From the NCBI RefSeq assembly GCF_030063355.1, contig NZ_JASISZ010000004.1, positions 1-64,000 on the forward strand: a DNA stretch of 64,000 nt, in the 5' to 3' direction. Positions 42,240 to 50,531 of the stretch are shown here, in pieces. The translations under genes and the position numbers were made by a program. The number at the start of each line of letters is the position of its first letter. The first letter of the stretch is position 1. The notes beneath the pieces were generated by a model. That model did no database searches. It saw only the letters and a list, made by a program, of their open reading frames with translations, and was not told the origin of the DNA. Source of the DNA: Streptomyces sp. PH10-H1. GTDB lineage: Bacteria > Actinomycetota > Actinomycetes > Streptomycetales > Streptomycetaceae.

Positions 42240-43933
42240 GACAGCGCCTCCTCGGAGGCGCGGGCGGCCCAGGTGGCGAAGCGCTCGTCACCCTCGCGCT
42301 CGGCCTCGAAGCGCCGCAGCACCCGCTCGACGTAGTCGGGCAGCCCGGCGGAGGTCACCTTCAGACCGCGTACCTTGCGGCCGAAGCCGGGCTCCAGGCC
42401 GAGGCTGCCGCCCAGGTGCACCTGGAAGCCCTCGACCTGCTCGCCGTTCTCGTCGGTGACCAGCTGGCCCTTGAGACCGATGTCCGCCACCTGGATACGG
42501 GCGCAGGAGTTCGGGCAGCCGTTGACGTTGATGGTCAGGGGCTGGTCGAACTCCGGCAGCCGGCGCTCCAGCTCGTCGATGAGGGAGGCGCCGCGCGCCT
42601 TGGTCTCGACGATGGCGAGCTTGCAGAACTCGATGCCGGTGCAGGCCATGGTGCCGCGCCGGAACGGGGAGGGCTTCACCTGGAAGCCCAGCGCCTCGAG
42701 ACCGGCCACCAGCGACTCGACCCGGGACTCCTCGATGTCGAGCACGATCATCTTCTGCTCGACGGTGGTGCGCAGCCGGCCCGAGCCGTGCTCGGCGGCC
42801 AGTTCGGCGATCTTCGTGAGTGTCGAGCCGTCGATCCGGCCGACGCGCGGCGCGAAGCCGACGTAGAAGCGGCCGTCCTGCTGGCGGTGCACACCGACGT
42901 GGTCGCGCCACTGCTGCACGGGGTACTCGGGGGCGGGACCGTCGATGAGCTTGCGGTGGAGGTACTCGTCCTCCAGGATCTGCCGGAACTTCTCGCTGCC
43001 CCAGTCGGCGATCAGGAACTTCAGCCGGGCGCGGGTACGCAGCCGCCGGTAGCCGTAGTCGCGGAAGATGCCGATGACGCCGGCCCACACGTCGGAGACC
43101 TCGTCCAGCGGGACCCAGGCGCCGAGCCGCACCCCGAGCTTGGGGTTGGTGGACAGTCCGCCGCCGACCCACAGGTCGAAGCCGGGACCGTGCTCGGGGT
43201 GGCGCACGCCGACGAACGCGATGTCGTTGATCTCGTGCGCCACGTCCAGCAGCGGGGATCCGGAGATCGCCGTCTTGAACTTGCGCGGGAGGTTGGAGAA
43301 CTCCTTGGTGCCGATGAAGCGGTCGTGGATCTCGTCGATCGCGGAGCTGCCGTCGATGATCTCGTCGGCCGCGATACCCGCCACCGGCGAGCCGAGGATG
43401 GTACGCGGGGTGTCGCCGCATGCCTCGGTGGTGGACAGGCCCACGGCCTCCAGCCGACGCCAGATCTCCGGGACGTCCTCGATCCGGATCCAGTGGTACT
43501 GGACGTTCTGCCGGTCGGTCAGGTCGGCGGTGCCGCGCGCGAACTCCTGCGAGACCTCGCCGATCACCCGGAGCTGGTCGGTGGTGAGCCGGCCGCCGTC
43601 GATGCGGACCCGCAGCATGAAGTACTCGTCGTCGAGCTCGTGCGGCTCCAGGATCGCGGTCTTGCCGCCGTCGATCCCGGGCCGGCGCTGGGTGTAGAGC
43701 CCCCACCAGCGCATGCGGCCGCGCAGATCATTGGGGTCGATCGAGTCGAAACCGCGCTTGGAGTAGATCGTCTCAATGCGTGTCCGCACGTTGAGACCGT
43801 CGTCGTCCTTCTTCGTCTGCTCGTTGCCGTTGAGCGGAGTGAAGTGGCCCATGGCCCACTGGCCCTCACCACGGTGACGCCCGGCCTTGCGGCGGGCCGT
43901 GGTGGCGGCTGGCTGGTCAGGTGTGGGGGCCAT
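42236..43933 (-). CDS. sir: Ferredoxin-dependent sulfite reductase
   Basis: The 565-residue siroheme protein reduces sulfite to sulfide with ferredoxin. It contains two ferrodoxin-like repeats and, near the C-terminus, the [4Fe-4S]/siroheme cysteines in CTGIEFCKLA and NVNGCPNSCARIQV. Nitrite reductases share the fold; the sulfur cluster decides for sulfite. It is the first structural gene of the operon, downstream of a leader peptide. The ATG at 43933 has GAAGGACGCATCGCC-type sequence before it. Confidence 0.93.
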   Translation of the reverse strand: MAPTPDQPAATTARRKAGRHRGEGQWAMGHFTPLNGNEQTKKDDDGLNVRTRIETIYSKRGFDSIDPNDLRGRMRWWGLYTQRRPGIDGGKTAILEPHELDDEYFMLRVRIDGGRLTTDQLRVIGEVSQEFARGTADLTDRQNVQYHWIRIEDVPEIWRRLEAVGLSTTEACGDTPRTILGSPVAGIAADEIIDGSSAIDEIHDRFIGTKEFSNLPRKFKTAISGSPLLDVAHEINDIAFVGVRHPEHGPGFDLWVGGGLSTNPKLGVRLGAWVPLDEVSDVWAGVIGIFRDYGYRRLRTRARLKFLIADWGSEKFRQILEDEYLHRKLIDGPAPEYPVQQWRDHVGVHRQQDGRFYVGFAPRVGRIDGSTLTKIAELAAEHGSGRLRTTVEQKMIVLDIEESRVESLVAGLEALGFQVKPSPFRRGTMACTGIEFCKLAIVETKARGASLIDELERRLPEFDQPLTINVNGCPNSCARIQVADIGLKGQLVTDENGEQVEGFQVHLGGSLGLEPGFGRKVRGLKVTSAGLPDYVERVLRRFEAEREGDERFATWAARASEEALS

Positions 43934-44100
43934 GGCGATGCGTCCTTCGGGCAGGGGCGAATACGTCGGTGGTAGCGCGGGTGCACCTTATGGCCTGCGG
44001 AAACCTGAAAATGATCAGGGCAGTCGGCCTCGGCGGGGTGCGTGCGCATCCACGGCACAAGAGGTCGGCGGGAGTGCCGGTACCAACCGGCGCGGCGCGG

Positions 44101-44184
44101 TCAGCTCGCCGGACAGATGGCGCTGGACACGCGGCAGAAGTCGACGTGCGGCCGACCTACCAAGGCGATTCCAGTGCGGGACAT
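44101..44184 (-). CDS. Putative leader peptide of the sulfur operon
   Basis: The 27 codons read MSRTGIALVGRPHVDFCRVS and SAICPAS. The GIALV, HVD and cysteine-containing RVSSAIC parts match the short leader peptides found ahead of sulfur genes in many actinobacteria. With two Cys codons late in the ORF, ribosome stalling under cysteine shortage could switch expression of the operon. No strong Shine-Dalgarno precedes the ATG, so it may start leaderless. It lies 167 bases before the sulfite reductase ATG. Confidence 0.7.
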   Translation of the reverse strand: MSRTGIALVGRPHVDFCRVSSAICPAS

Positions 44185-44215
44185 GTCGGAAGCGTGGCAT
44201 GGGGGTCTTGGAGGA

Positions 44216-44240
44216 GTCCACCGTAGTCCACCATGTGGAC
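44216..44240. promoter_or_regulatory. Operator candidate: GTCCAC palindrome with extra half-site
   Basis: GTCCAC (44226-44231) and GTGGAC (44235-44240) form a perfect inverted repeat around CAT. A third GTCCACC starts exactly 10 bp upstream at 44216. The cluster lies 30-60 bases before the leader peptide, where a promoter must be. A dimeric repressor that senses sulfur status is the natural guess; none is named. Confidence 0.55.
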
Positions 44241-44276
44241 CAGATAATCCCATCTAGCGAGACGATGTGTTCTGCG

Positions 44277-44849
44277 TCACCGCTCAGCGGGCCACGGGCC
44301 CGCCGGGACGGCCTGGTCCGCTTCCTCTTCCGTCCTGGTGTCGAAGAGCCGGAACCCGCGCCGCTCGTAGTTCGCCATCGCATGCGGCCCGTCCAGGCTG
44401 CAGGTGTGCACCCACACCCGCTTCGTCGCGTCCCGCCCCCGCCACCGGCCGGCCAGGTCCCAGGCGCGGGCGGTCCCGTACGAGAGCAGATGCCCGCCGA
44501 TCCCGCGGCCACGGAAGGCCGGCAGCAGCCCGAAGTAGATGATCTCCACGACTCCGTCGTCCTGCGGGTCGAGCTCGACGAATCCGGCCGGGGTGCCGTG
44601 GTCGTACGCGACCCAGGTCTCGGAGCCCGGCCGGTCCAGGTGCGCCTGCCACTGCCCGTACGTCCACCCCAGCCGGTCCGTCCACCGGCAGTCCGCGCCG
44701 ACCGACGCGTACAGGAAGCGGCTGAAGTCGGGCGACGGCACCTCGGCGGCCACGATCCGGATCCCCGCGTCCGGGGCGGGGGCGCCGGAGGCCCGCAGAT
44801 CGGCCGGGGAGGTCTGTTCGAGGGACCAGGTGGTCACGCTGATGCTCAT
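44277..44849 (-). CDS. GNAT-family N-acetyltransferase
   Basis: The 190-residue protein has GNAT signatures: ETWVAYDHGTPAGFVELDPQ, GLLPAFRGRGIGGHLLSYGT with the acetyl-CoA loop RGRGIG, and MANYERRGFRLFDTRTE. Substrate unknown. The ATG is not preceded by a strong binding site. It lies between the sulfur operon and the sortase gene and is convergent with neither. Confidence 0.87.
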   Translation of the reverse strand: MSISVTTWSLEQTSPADLRASGAPAPDAGIRIVAAEVPSPDFSRFLYASVGADCRWTDRLGWTYGQWQAHLDRPGSETWVAYDHGTPAGFVELDPQDDGVVEIIYFGLLPAFRGRGIGGHLLSYGTARAWDLAGRWRGRDATKRVWVHTCSLDGPHAMANYERRGFRLFDTRTEEEADQAVPAGPWPAER

Positions 44850-44946
44850 GCCGCCACCTTACGATCGGCGCCGGATGCCTGGGGCGGGAGGCTCGGGGCT
44901 CTGCGCTCGGGGCTTGGCGCTCTGCGCTCGGGGCTGCGCACGGCGC

Positions 44947-45786
44947 TCAGCGCCGCCCGGTTCCGCGCACCGCGCTCAGCCGGGCGAAGACGACCACGTT
45001 CCCGCTGTACCCGGACTCCTGCGTGTAGCCGCCGCCGCAGGTGATGATCCGCAGCTCGGGCCCGCCCATGTCGCCGTACACGCGCTTCGCAGGGAAGGCC
45101 TTCTTGTCGAAGACCTCGATGCCGTAGACGTCGAAGACCGCGGTATGGCCGTCCCGGCGGGTCACCTCGATGCGGCCGCCCTTCTTCAGGGCGCCGAGGT
45201 TGTAGAAGACGGCGGGACCCGCCATGTTGTCCACGTGCCCGTCGATGACCGAGGTGCCCTCGGCGCCCGGGGCGGGGGAGTCCTGGAACCAGCCGGCCAG
45301 ATTCTTGTTCGCCGGCGGCGGCGAGCCCACCCAGCCGCCCGCGTCGAGGCCGACATTCATCAGTGGGGCGTCCACGCCGATCGACGGGATCATGACCCGG
45401 ACCGGCGGCGAGGCTTGCAGCGGCTCGGGCGGCGCGGCCTGCCGGGCCTTGGTGGGCAGGGCGGCGGGAAGCAGGTCGACGGCGGCGGCCGGGGCGGGCT
45501 GCGGGGGGAGGGTCCGCTCCTCGGATCCGCTGCGTATCAGGCTCACCCCGAGGACCGAGGTCACGGCTATGACGACCGGGAGCGCGAGGCTCCGGAGCCC
45601 GGGCCGCAAGGTGTTGAGGCCGGGCCGCAGGCTCTTGAGCCCGGGCCGCAGGTTCTTGAAGCTCGTCCGCGCCCGCGTCCGCTCCTGCTCGCGCGTCCGC
45701 TCCTGCTCCTGCCCCACCTCCCGCTCCCGCATCCGCGCCTGCTGCCGGGCCCGCTGCCGCGCTCGCTGCTGCTGCCTCGTGGCCAT
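44947..45786 (-). CDS. Class F sortase
   Basis: The 279-residue transpeptidase is anchored by an N-terminal helix (LALPVVIAVTSVLGVSLI) after a very basic, Arg/Gln-rich start. The catalytic domain (about 120-275) has the His in VIDGHVDNM, the Cys in LRIITCGGGY and the Arg in VVVFARL. A seven-residue unit LRPGLxx repeats three times before the helix, from a tandem DNA repeat. Sortases attach LPxTG proteins to peptidoglycan; no such substrate is encoded next to it. Confidence 0.87.
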   Translation of the reverse strand: MATRQQQRARQRARQQARMREREVGQEQERTREQERTRARTSFKNLRPGLKSLRPGLNTLRPGLRSLALPVVIAVTSVLGVSLIRSGSEERTLPPQPAPAAAVDLLPAALPTKARQAAPPEPLQASPPVRVMIPSIGVDAPLMNVGLDAGGWVGSPPPANKNLAGWFQDSPAPGAEGTSVIDGHVDNMAGPAVFYNLGALKKGGRIEVTRRDGHTAVFDVYGIEVFDKKAFPAKRVYGDMGGPELRIITCGGGYTQESGYSGNVVVFARLSAVRGTGRR

Positions 45787-45923
45787 CGCCGTCCTCCCGC
45801 TCGAGCCGTCCCCCGAAACGCTAGGTGCGGGGCGGGCGGGCGGCGACAGCTGACCGGCGATCGGGTGGCCGGGGCGCCGGGGGCGGTTTCCGTACGCCCT
45901 GCCGCCCTGCCGCCCCGCCCTCG

Positions 45924-45929
45924 TACGCT
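45924..45929 (+). promoter_or_regulatory. Probable -10 of a leaderless promoter
   Basis: TACGCT ends seven bases before the ATG at 45937 and no ribosome binding site lies between. A transcript would begin at or next to the start codon. Confidence 0.45.
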
Positions 45930-45936
45930 GTGGCGC

Positions 45937-46893
45937 ATGAGTCCGACCCGCCCCGTCATCGTCCTCGGCGAATGTGTCGCCGACGCCTTCGCCGTCCCCC
46001 GGTCAGGGGACGCGGCCGCCGGGCTCGAACTGAACGTCGTACCGGGCGGCGGCCCGGCCAACACGGCGGTCGCGCTGGCCCGCCTCGGTACTCCCGCGCG
46101 GTTCCTCGGGCGGCTGTCGGGCGATGTCTTCGGCAGGCTCTTCCGTGAGCATCTCGCCGGCTCCGGCGTCGACCTGTCCGGCTGCCCCGACGCCGCCGAG
46201 TCCAGCACGCTCGCCGTCGCGGACCTCGACGCGGCCGGCCGCGCCTCCTACAGCTTCCACGCCGAAGGCACCGCCGACTGGCAGTGGACGGCGGCCGAAC
46301 TCACGGCCGGGCTGCCCGCCGACCCCGGCTGTCTGCACACCGGATCGCTCGCCCTCGTGCGCGACCCGGGAGCCGACCGCGTCGAGGAACTCCTCGACGA
46401 CCTCCGCCCCCGCGCCACCATCAGCATCGACCCCAACGTCCGGCCGCGGCTCGTGCACCCCGACCGGTACCGCGAGCGGCTGCCACGCTGGTGCGCGGCC
46501 GCCGACATCCTCCGTCTCAGCGACGACGACCTCGCCCTCCTCCACCCCGGCACCCCGCCGGAACGGGCGTGCGACGACTGGCACGCGCTCGGCGTCCCGC
46601 TCGTCGTGATCACGCTGGGCCCCAAGGGAGCCCTCGCCTCCCTCAACGGCGAACGCGTCCAGGTACCGGCCCAGCCGTCCCACGTCGTCGACACCGTCGG
46701 CGCCGGCGATGCCTTCATGGCCGGCCTCCTCCATCACCTCCACTCCACCGGTCAGCTCGGCGCCCGCCTCACCGCCCTCACCCCCACCGACGTCCACGCC
46801 GCCCTCACCCTCGCCACCACGGTGGCCGCCGCCACGTGCGCTGCCCGCGGCGCCAACCCGCCGTGGGCGGACCAGCTCCCGGCCTTCCGATAG
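45937..46893 (+). CDS. PfkB-family carbohydrate kinase
   Basis: The 318-residue protein has the family signatures: GGGPANTAVALARLGTPARF near the start and VDTVGAGDAFMAGLLHH with the catalytic Asp near residue 254. It phosphorylates a sugar with ATP, fructose or a similar hexose being the usual choice. The ATG is 45937. It ends three bases from the left arm of a split palindrome. Confidence 0.87.
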   Translation: MSPTRPVIVLGECVADAFAVPRSGDAAAGLELNVVPGGGPANTAVALARLGTPARFLGRLSGDVFGRLFREHLAGSGVDLSGCPDAAESSTLAVADLDAAGRASYSFHAEGTADWQWTAAELTAGLPADPGCLHTGSLALVRDPGADRVEELLDDLRPRATISIDPNVRPRLVHPDRYRERLPRWCAAADILRLSDDDLALLHPGTPPERACDDWHALGVPLVVITLGPKGALASLNGERVQVPAQPSHVVDTVGAGDAFMAGLLHHLHSTGQLGARLTALTPTDVHAALTLATTVAAATCAARGANPPWADQLPAFR

Positions 46894-46894
46894 C

Positions 46895-47036
46895 CCTCAA
46901 ACACCGGGCGGGCTGGAAGCTTGCCGCTTCGGTTGCGGGGGGTGTGGGGCCGTACCGCGGCCCGTCCGGTGCGTGAGGCCGCGCTTCGGCCGGCCCAGAG
47001 GGTGCACGCCGCTCTCAGCCCGGCCGGCGTTTGAGG
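46895..47036. repeat. Split-arm member of the dispersed palindrome family
   Basis: CCTCAAACACCGGGCGGGCTG (first 20 bases of the left arm at 46895-46915 begin CCTCAAACACCGGG) is nearly inverted in the right arm 47016-47036. The arms enclose 100 bases. The other copies have no such loop. It lies between the kinase gene and the convergent GAF-regulator gene ending at 47096. Confidence 0.65.
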
Positions 47037-47095
47037 CCATCGGGTGCACGAGCCGATGGCTGGGATCAAGACGGCAGCCACCCCCGGGGAGCGGT

Positions 47096-48388
47096 TCAGG
47101 CGCGGGCCGCCCGGACGGCTGGGGCCTGGGAGTGGGGGAGGAGGTCGGCGGGGTGGTGGGGGCGGATGAGTTCGACGTCGACGCCGTCGGCGAAGCGGTA
47201 GGGCCGGTGGGCGAGGACGCCCGCGAGGTTGCGGCGGAGCCGCGAGAGCTCGGCGCGGACCGTCACCGTGCGGCCGGCGTCACCGAACAGGTCGTGGGCC
47301 AGCTCGGCGGCGCTGCGGCCGCCGCGGTGCACGGCGAGGACGAAGAGCAGCTCGGCATGGCGCGGGCTGAGCTGCTGGGCCCAGCAGCCGGCCGCACCGG
47401 AGACCGTGACGGCCCAGGCGCGCGGCAGGCTGACGTCGAGGACGACGCGGCTCGCGGCCGACGGCCGCTGCCGGTCGCCGACCCGGATCAGCCAGCCGCC
47501 GGGCAGCGGTTCCAGGGAGCACATGCCGAGGCTGGGCAGCCACACCTCGCCGGACCGCACGGACAGCGGCAGGGCCACCCGGTCCGGCGGCGCCATGGCG
47601 GTGACCGCGGCGGTCCAGCCGTTGCGGTCCACGGCCACGGCCTTGCCCTCGATACGCGCCAGCAGGGGCGCGGCGATCGCTCGCAACCGTTCGATGGAGG
47701 CCCAGTGCCGGAGCCGCAGCTCGCCCTCGGCGACCCGGGTCACGGCGGTCACCAGGGACAGCGTCGCCGGGTGGAGGGTGGCCGCGGGGCCGCTGATGTC
47801 CACGACGCCCAGCAGCCGCCCGTCGCGCGGGTCGTGCAGCGGGGCGGCGGCGCAGGTCCATGCGTGGTGGGTGCGTACGAAGTGCTCGGCGGAGTGCACC
47901 TGCACGGGCGCGCGGGTCACCAGCGCGGTGCCGATCGCGTTGGTGCCGACCACGTCCTCGGCCCAGGACGCGCCCTCGGCGAAACCGAGCCGGTCCGCGC
48001 TCTTGCGCACCGCGAGGCTGCCGTCCCGCCACAGCACCCGGCCGTCGGCGTCCGTGACCACCATGATGTGCGAGGCGATGTCGGCCACCGACACCAGTCC
48101 CTCGCGCAGCAGCGGCATGACGTCGCCCAGGGGCGAGGACTGCCGGCGGTGTTCGATCTCCTCGGTGGACAGCAGGGTGGAGTGCCGGCCGATGTCCGGA
48201 TCCACACCGTGGTTGAGCACCCTGAGCCAGGATTCGCCGATGACCGTCCGCAGCGCCGCGGGCGGGGCGTCACCGGCCAGTGCGGCCTCGCGCACACTGG
48301 CGAGCAGCCGCGCCGAATCGCGGACGCCCATCGGCCCGAGGCGGCCGGGACCGGTCGGTGGGTGTGTCACTTCGCCACTGGATCGCAT
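47096..48388 (-). CDS. GAF-domain transcriptional regulator (AcoR-like, no ATPase)
   Basis: The 430-residue protein has a GAF sensor (about 100-270) with DVVGTNAIGTALVTRAPVQV and CAAAPLHDPRDGRLLGVVDI, and a C-terminal winged-helix-like domain that includes LSPRHAELLFVLAVHRGG and DAGRTVTVRAELSRLRRNL. The AcoR-type sigma-54 ATPase part is absent. Such regulators usually act on an adjacent dehydrogenase gene. None exists here. ATG 48388 is chosen as start; another at 48331 is possible. Confidence 0.8.
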   Translation of the reverse strand: MRSSGEVTHPPTGPGRLGPMGVRDSARLLASVREAALAGDAPPAALRTVIGESWLRVLNHGVDPDIGRHSTLLSTEEIEHRRQSSPLGDVMPLLREGLVSVADIASHIMVVTDADGRVLWRDGSLAVRKSADRLGFAEGASWAEDVVGTNAIGTALVTRAPVQVHSAEHFVRTHHAWTCAAAPLHDPRDGRLLGVVDISGPAATLHPATLSLVTAVTRVAEGELRLRHWASIERLRAIAAPLLARIEGKAVAVDRNGWTAAVTAMAPPDRVALPLSVRSGEVWLPSLGMCSLEPLPGGWLIRVGDRQRPSAASRVVLDVSLPRAWAVTVSGAAGCWAQQLSPRHAELLFVLAVHRGGRSAAELAHDLFGDAGRTVTVRAELSRLRRNLAGVLAHRPYRFADGVDVELIRPHHPADLLPHSQAPAVRAARA

Positions 48389-48457
48389 GCTTCTCAATGC
48401 TGCACTCCATGGTGCCGCCGCGGGATGCGTCATGCGGCGGCAACCGGCATATCCAGT

Positions 48458-48477
48458 GCAACGGCTGCAACCGTTGC
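48458..48477. promoter_or_regulatory. Inverted-repeat operator candidate ahead of the GAF regulator
   Basis: GCAACGG (48458-48464) and CCGTTGC (48471-48477) are perfect arms separated by six bases. It lies about 70 bases upstream of the regulator start. AcoR-type regulators bind similar inverted repeats with 5-6 base spacers. Confidence 0.45.
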
Positions 48478-48579
48478 GAGTGCCCGGCGGCCGGGCGGAC
48501 AGTGACGCGGCATCACCGCAAGTGCGGTCGCCGGCACATACTCCGTCGTCCGACCGCACCACAAGGGGGGAATTCCGCC

Positions 48580-48660
48580 ATGTCGCGCACCTCCCCCGGT
48601 GGTCGCAGGACCGGGGGTGGTGCCGAGTCGGCGCGGCGCCACCCTCTGCCGGCGCGGTAG
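48580..48660 (+). CDS. Small ORF of 26 residues with strong binding site
   Basis: The codons read MSRTSPGGRRTGGGAESARR and HPLPAR. AAGGGGGGAATTCCGCC precedes the ATG by a good distance. It is divergent from the GAF regulator, on the far side of its operator candidate, where a target gene would be expected. The protein resembles nothing recognised. Confidence 0.35.
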   Translation: MSRTSPGGRRTGGGAESARRHPLPAR

Positions 48661-48720
48661 CGGACCGTTCCTCTCCGATACCCCTCGGAGGGTGCGGGCC
48701 CGCTACCGCGCCCACCTCCT

Positions 48721-48786
48721 CGTCGACCGAGTCCTCGACCGAGTCCTCGGCCGGCGTCCTCGGCCGGCGTCCTCAGTCGGCGTCCG
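48721..48786. repeat. Imperfect 12-13 bp tandem repeat
   Basis: Units such as GTCCTCGACCGA and GTCCTCGGCCGGC recur five times. The array covers the stop of the acyl-CoA dehydrogenase gene (48773) and adjoining intergenic DNA. It looks like a small expansion by slippage. Confidence 0.5.
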
Positions 48787-50410
48787 GCCGGGCGCGGTCC
48801 ACGATCGAGGCCAGGTCGAGGGTGTGCGGCAGGGTGCCGAAGGTGGCTCCCCAGTCGCCGCCGAGCCGCGAGGCGCAGAACGCGTCGGCCACGGAGGAGG
48901 GCGCGAAGCGCACGAGCAGCGAGCCCTGGAGGATCAGGGCCATGCGTTCGACGATGCGGCGGGCCCTGGCCTCCACACCGTCCAGGTCGGCGAGTTCGGT
49001 GAGCAGCCCCTTGATGGCGCCGTCGAGTCGGTGGTCCGCGCCACGGGCCAGGCCGATCTCGCTGAGGAAGGCGTTCAGGGCCGGAGGATCACGGCGCAGT
49101 ACCCGCAGGACATCCAGCGCCTGGACGTTGCCCGAGCCCTCCCAGACCGAGTTCAGCGGGGACTCCCGGAACAGCCGGGGCATGCCCGACTCCTCCACGT
49201 ATCCGTTGCCGCCGAGGCATTCCAGGGCCTCCACCGCGACCGCCGGGCAGCGCTTCGTCACCCAGTACTTGGTGACGGCCACCGCCAGCCGCCGGAAATG
49301 CCGCTCCTGCTCGCCGCCGGAATCGTAGGAGGCGGCCAGCCGCAGCGCGGTGGTGGTGGCGGCCTCGGACTCCAGGGCGAGGTCCGCCAGCACGTTGCGC
49401 ATCAGCGGCTTGTCGATCAGCGGGCCCCCGAATGCGCTGCGGTGCGCGGCATGGTGCACCGCCTGAGCGACCGACTGCCGCATGATCGCCGCGGAACCGA
49501 CGGCGCAGTCCAGCCGGGTCGCTGCGACCATCTCGATGATGGTCGCGACCCCGCGGCCCTCCTCGCCGACCCGGCGCGCCCACGTCCCGTCGAACTCCAC
49601 CTCCGACGAGGCGTTGGAACGATTGCCGAGCTTGTCCTTCAGCCGCTGGATCGCGAAGACGTTACGTGTCCCGTCCGGCAGCACCCGCGGCAGCAGAAAG
49701 CAGCTGAGCCCGTCCGGAGCCTGCGCCAGCACCAGGAAGCCGTCCGACATCGGCGCGGAGCAGAACCACTTGTGGCCGGTCAGGGCGTACGTGCCGTCCT
49801 CGGCGAGCGGCTGGGCGCGGGTGGTGTTGGCCCGTACGTCCGATCCGCCCTGCTTCTCCGTCATTCCCATTCCGAACAGCGCGCCCGGCTTCCGGTCCGC
49901 CGGGGCGAGCTTCGGATCGTAGATCCGCGAGCGGAGTCGCGGCTCCCATTCGGCGGCCAGCGCCGGATCGGCACGCAGGGCGGGCACCGCCGCGTGGGTC
50001 ATCGACACCGGGCAGCCGTGCCCGGCCTCGGCCTGCGACCACACCAGGAACCCGGCCGCACGGCGCAGATGGCCGTCGGGACGGGACCAGGCGTCGGTCA
50101 GGCCGGCCGACACCGCGCGGCCCAGCAGCCGGTGCCAGGACGGGTGGAACTCGACTTCGTCGATCCGGGTGCCGTATCTGTCGTGCGTACGCAGCACCGG
50201 GGGATGGGTGTTCGCCTGGTCCCCCCAGCGCTGTACCTGCGCCGAGCCCGCCGCCCGGCCCAGCTCGCCCAGTTCGGAGTGGATCTCCGCCAGCCGTTCC
50301 GGAGCGGCATGGCGTTCCACGGCCTCGACGAGCGCGGCGTCGGAGGCGTAGACGTCATGGCCGACCAGCGGCGGAGGCTGGTTGGTCACCATATGCGTAG
50401 GGGGACTCAT
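48773..50410 (-). CDS. Acyl-CoA dehydrogenase, AidB-like
   Basis: The 545-residue flavoprotein has acyl-CoA dehydrogenase signatures: GMTEKQGGSDVRANTT (FAD-binding), ALTGHKWFCSAPMSDGFLVL and LNSVWEGSGNVQALDVLR. The long form with RYGTRIDEVEFHPSW near residue 85 is typical of AidB. AidB proteins bind DNA and are tied to alkylation stress; other members oxidise branched acyl-CoA. The ATG at 50410 overlaps the region of the divergent BrkB gene by no bases but is close to its promoter. Confidence 0.85.
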   Translation of the reverse strand: MSPPTHMVTNQPPPLVGHDVYASDAALVEAVERHAAPERLAEIHSELGELGRAAGSAQVQRWGDQANTHPPVLRTHDRYGTRIDEVEFHPSWHRLLGRAVSAGLTDAWSRPDGHLRRAAGFLVWSQAEAGHGCPVSMTHAAVPALRADPALAAEWEPRLRSRIYDPKLAPADRKPGALFGMGMTEKQGGSDVRANTTRAQPLAEDGTYALTGHKWFCSAPMSDGFLVLAQAPDGLSCFLLPRVLPDGTRNVFAIQRLKDKLGNRSNASSEVEFDGTWARRVGEEGRGVATIIEMVAATRLDCAVGSAAIMRQSVAQAVHHAAHRSAFGGPLIDKPLMRNVLADLALESEAATTTALRLAASYDSGGEQERHFRRLAVAVTKYWVTKRCPAVAVEALECLGGNGYVEESGMPRLFRESPLNSVWEGSGNVQALDVLRVLRRDPPALNAFLSEIGLARGADHRLDGAIKGLLTELADLDGVEARARRIVERMALILQGSLLVRFAPSSVADAFCASRLGGDWGATFGTLPHTLDLASIVDRARPDAD

Positions 50411-50519
50411 GGCAGCAACCGTAGGCGCCCGCGCACACCGGGCGGAAGGAGCCGCCCCGCCGCCGCGGGTCGCGGACCGGTGGCCCGAAGGGAGTGGGAC
50501 CGGCTCTGCCCGGGGCGGC

Positions 50520-50525
50520 TACCGT
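50520..50525 (+). promoter_or_regulatory. Probable -10 of a leaderless promoter
   Basis: TACCGT ends six bases before the GTG at 50532. No ribosome binding site lies between them, so transcription likely begins at the start codon. Confidence 0.5.
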
Positions 50526-50531
50526 AGGCGG

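Noticed and set aside
48673-48690. A 6-bp stem (CTCCGA/TCGGAG) as terminator of the acyl-CoA dehydrogenase gene.
   Set aside because: Too short and without other support.
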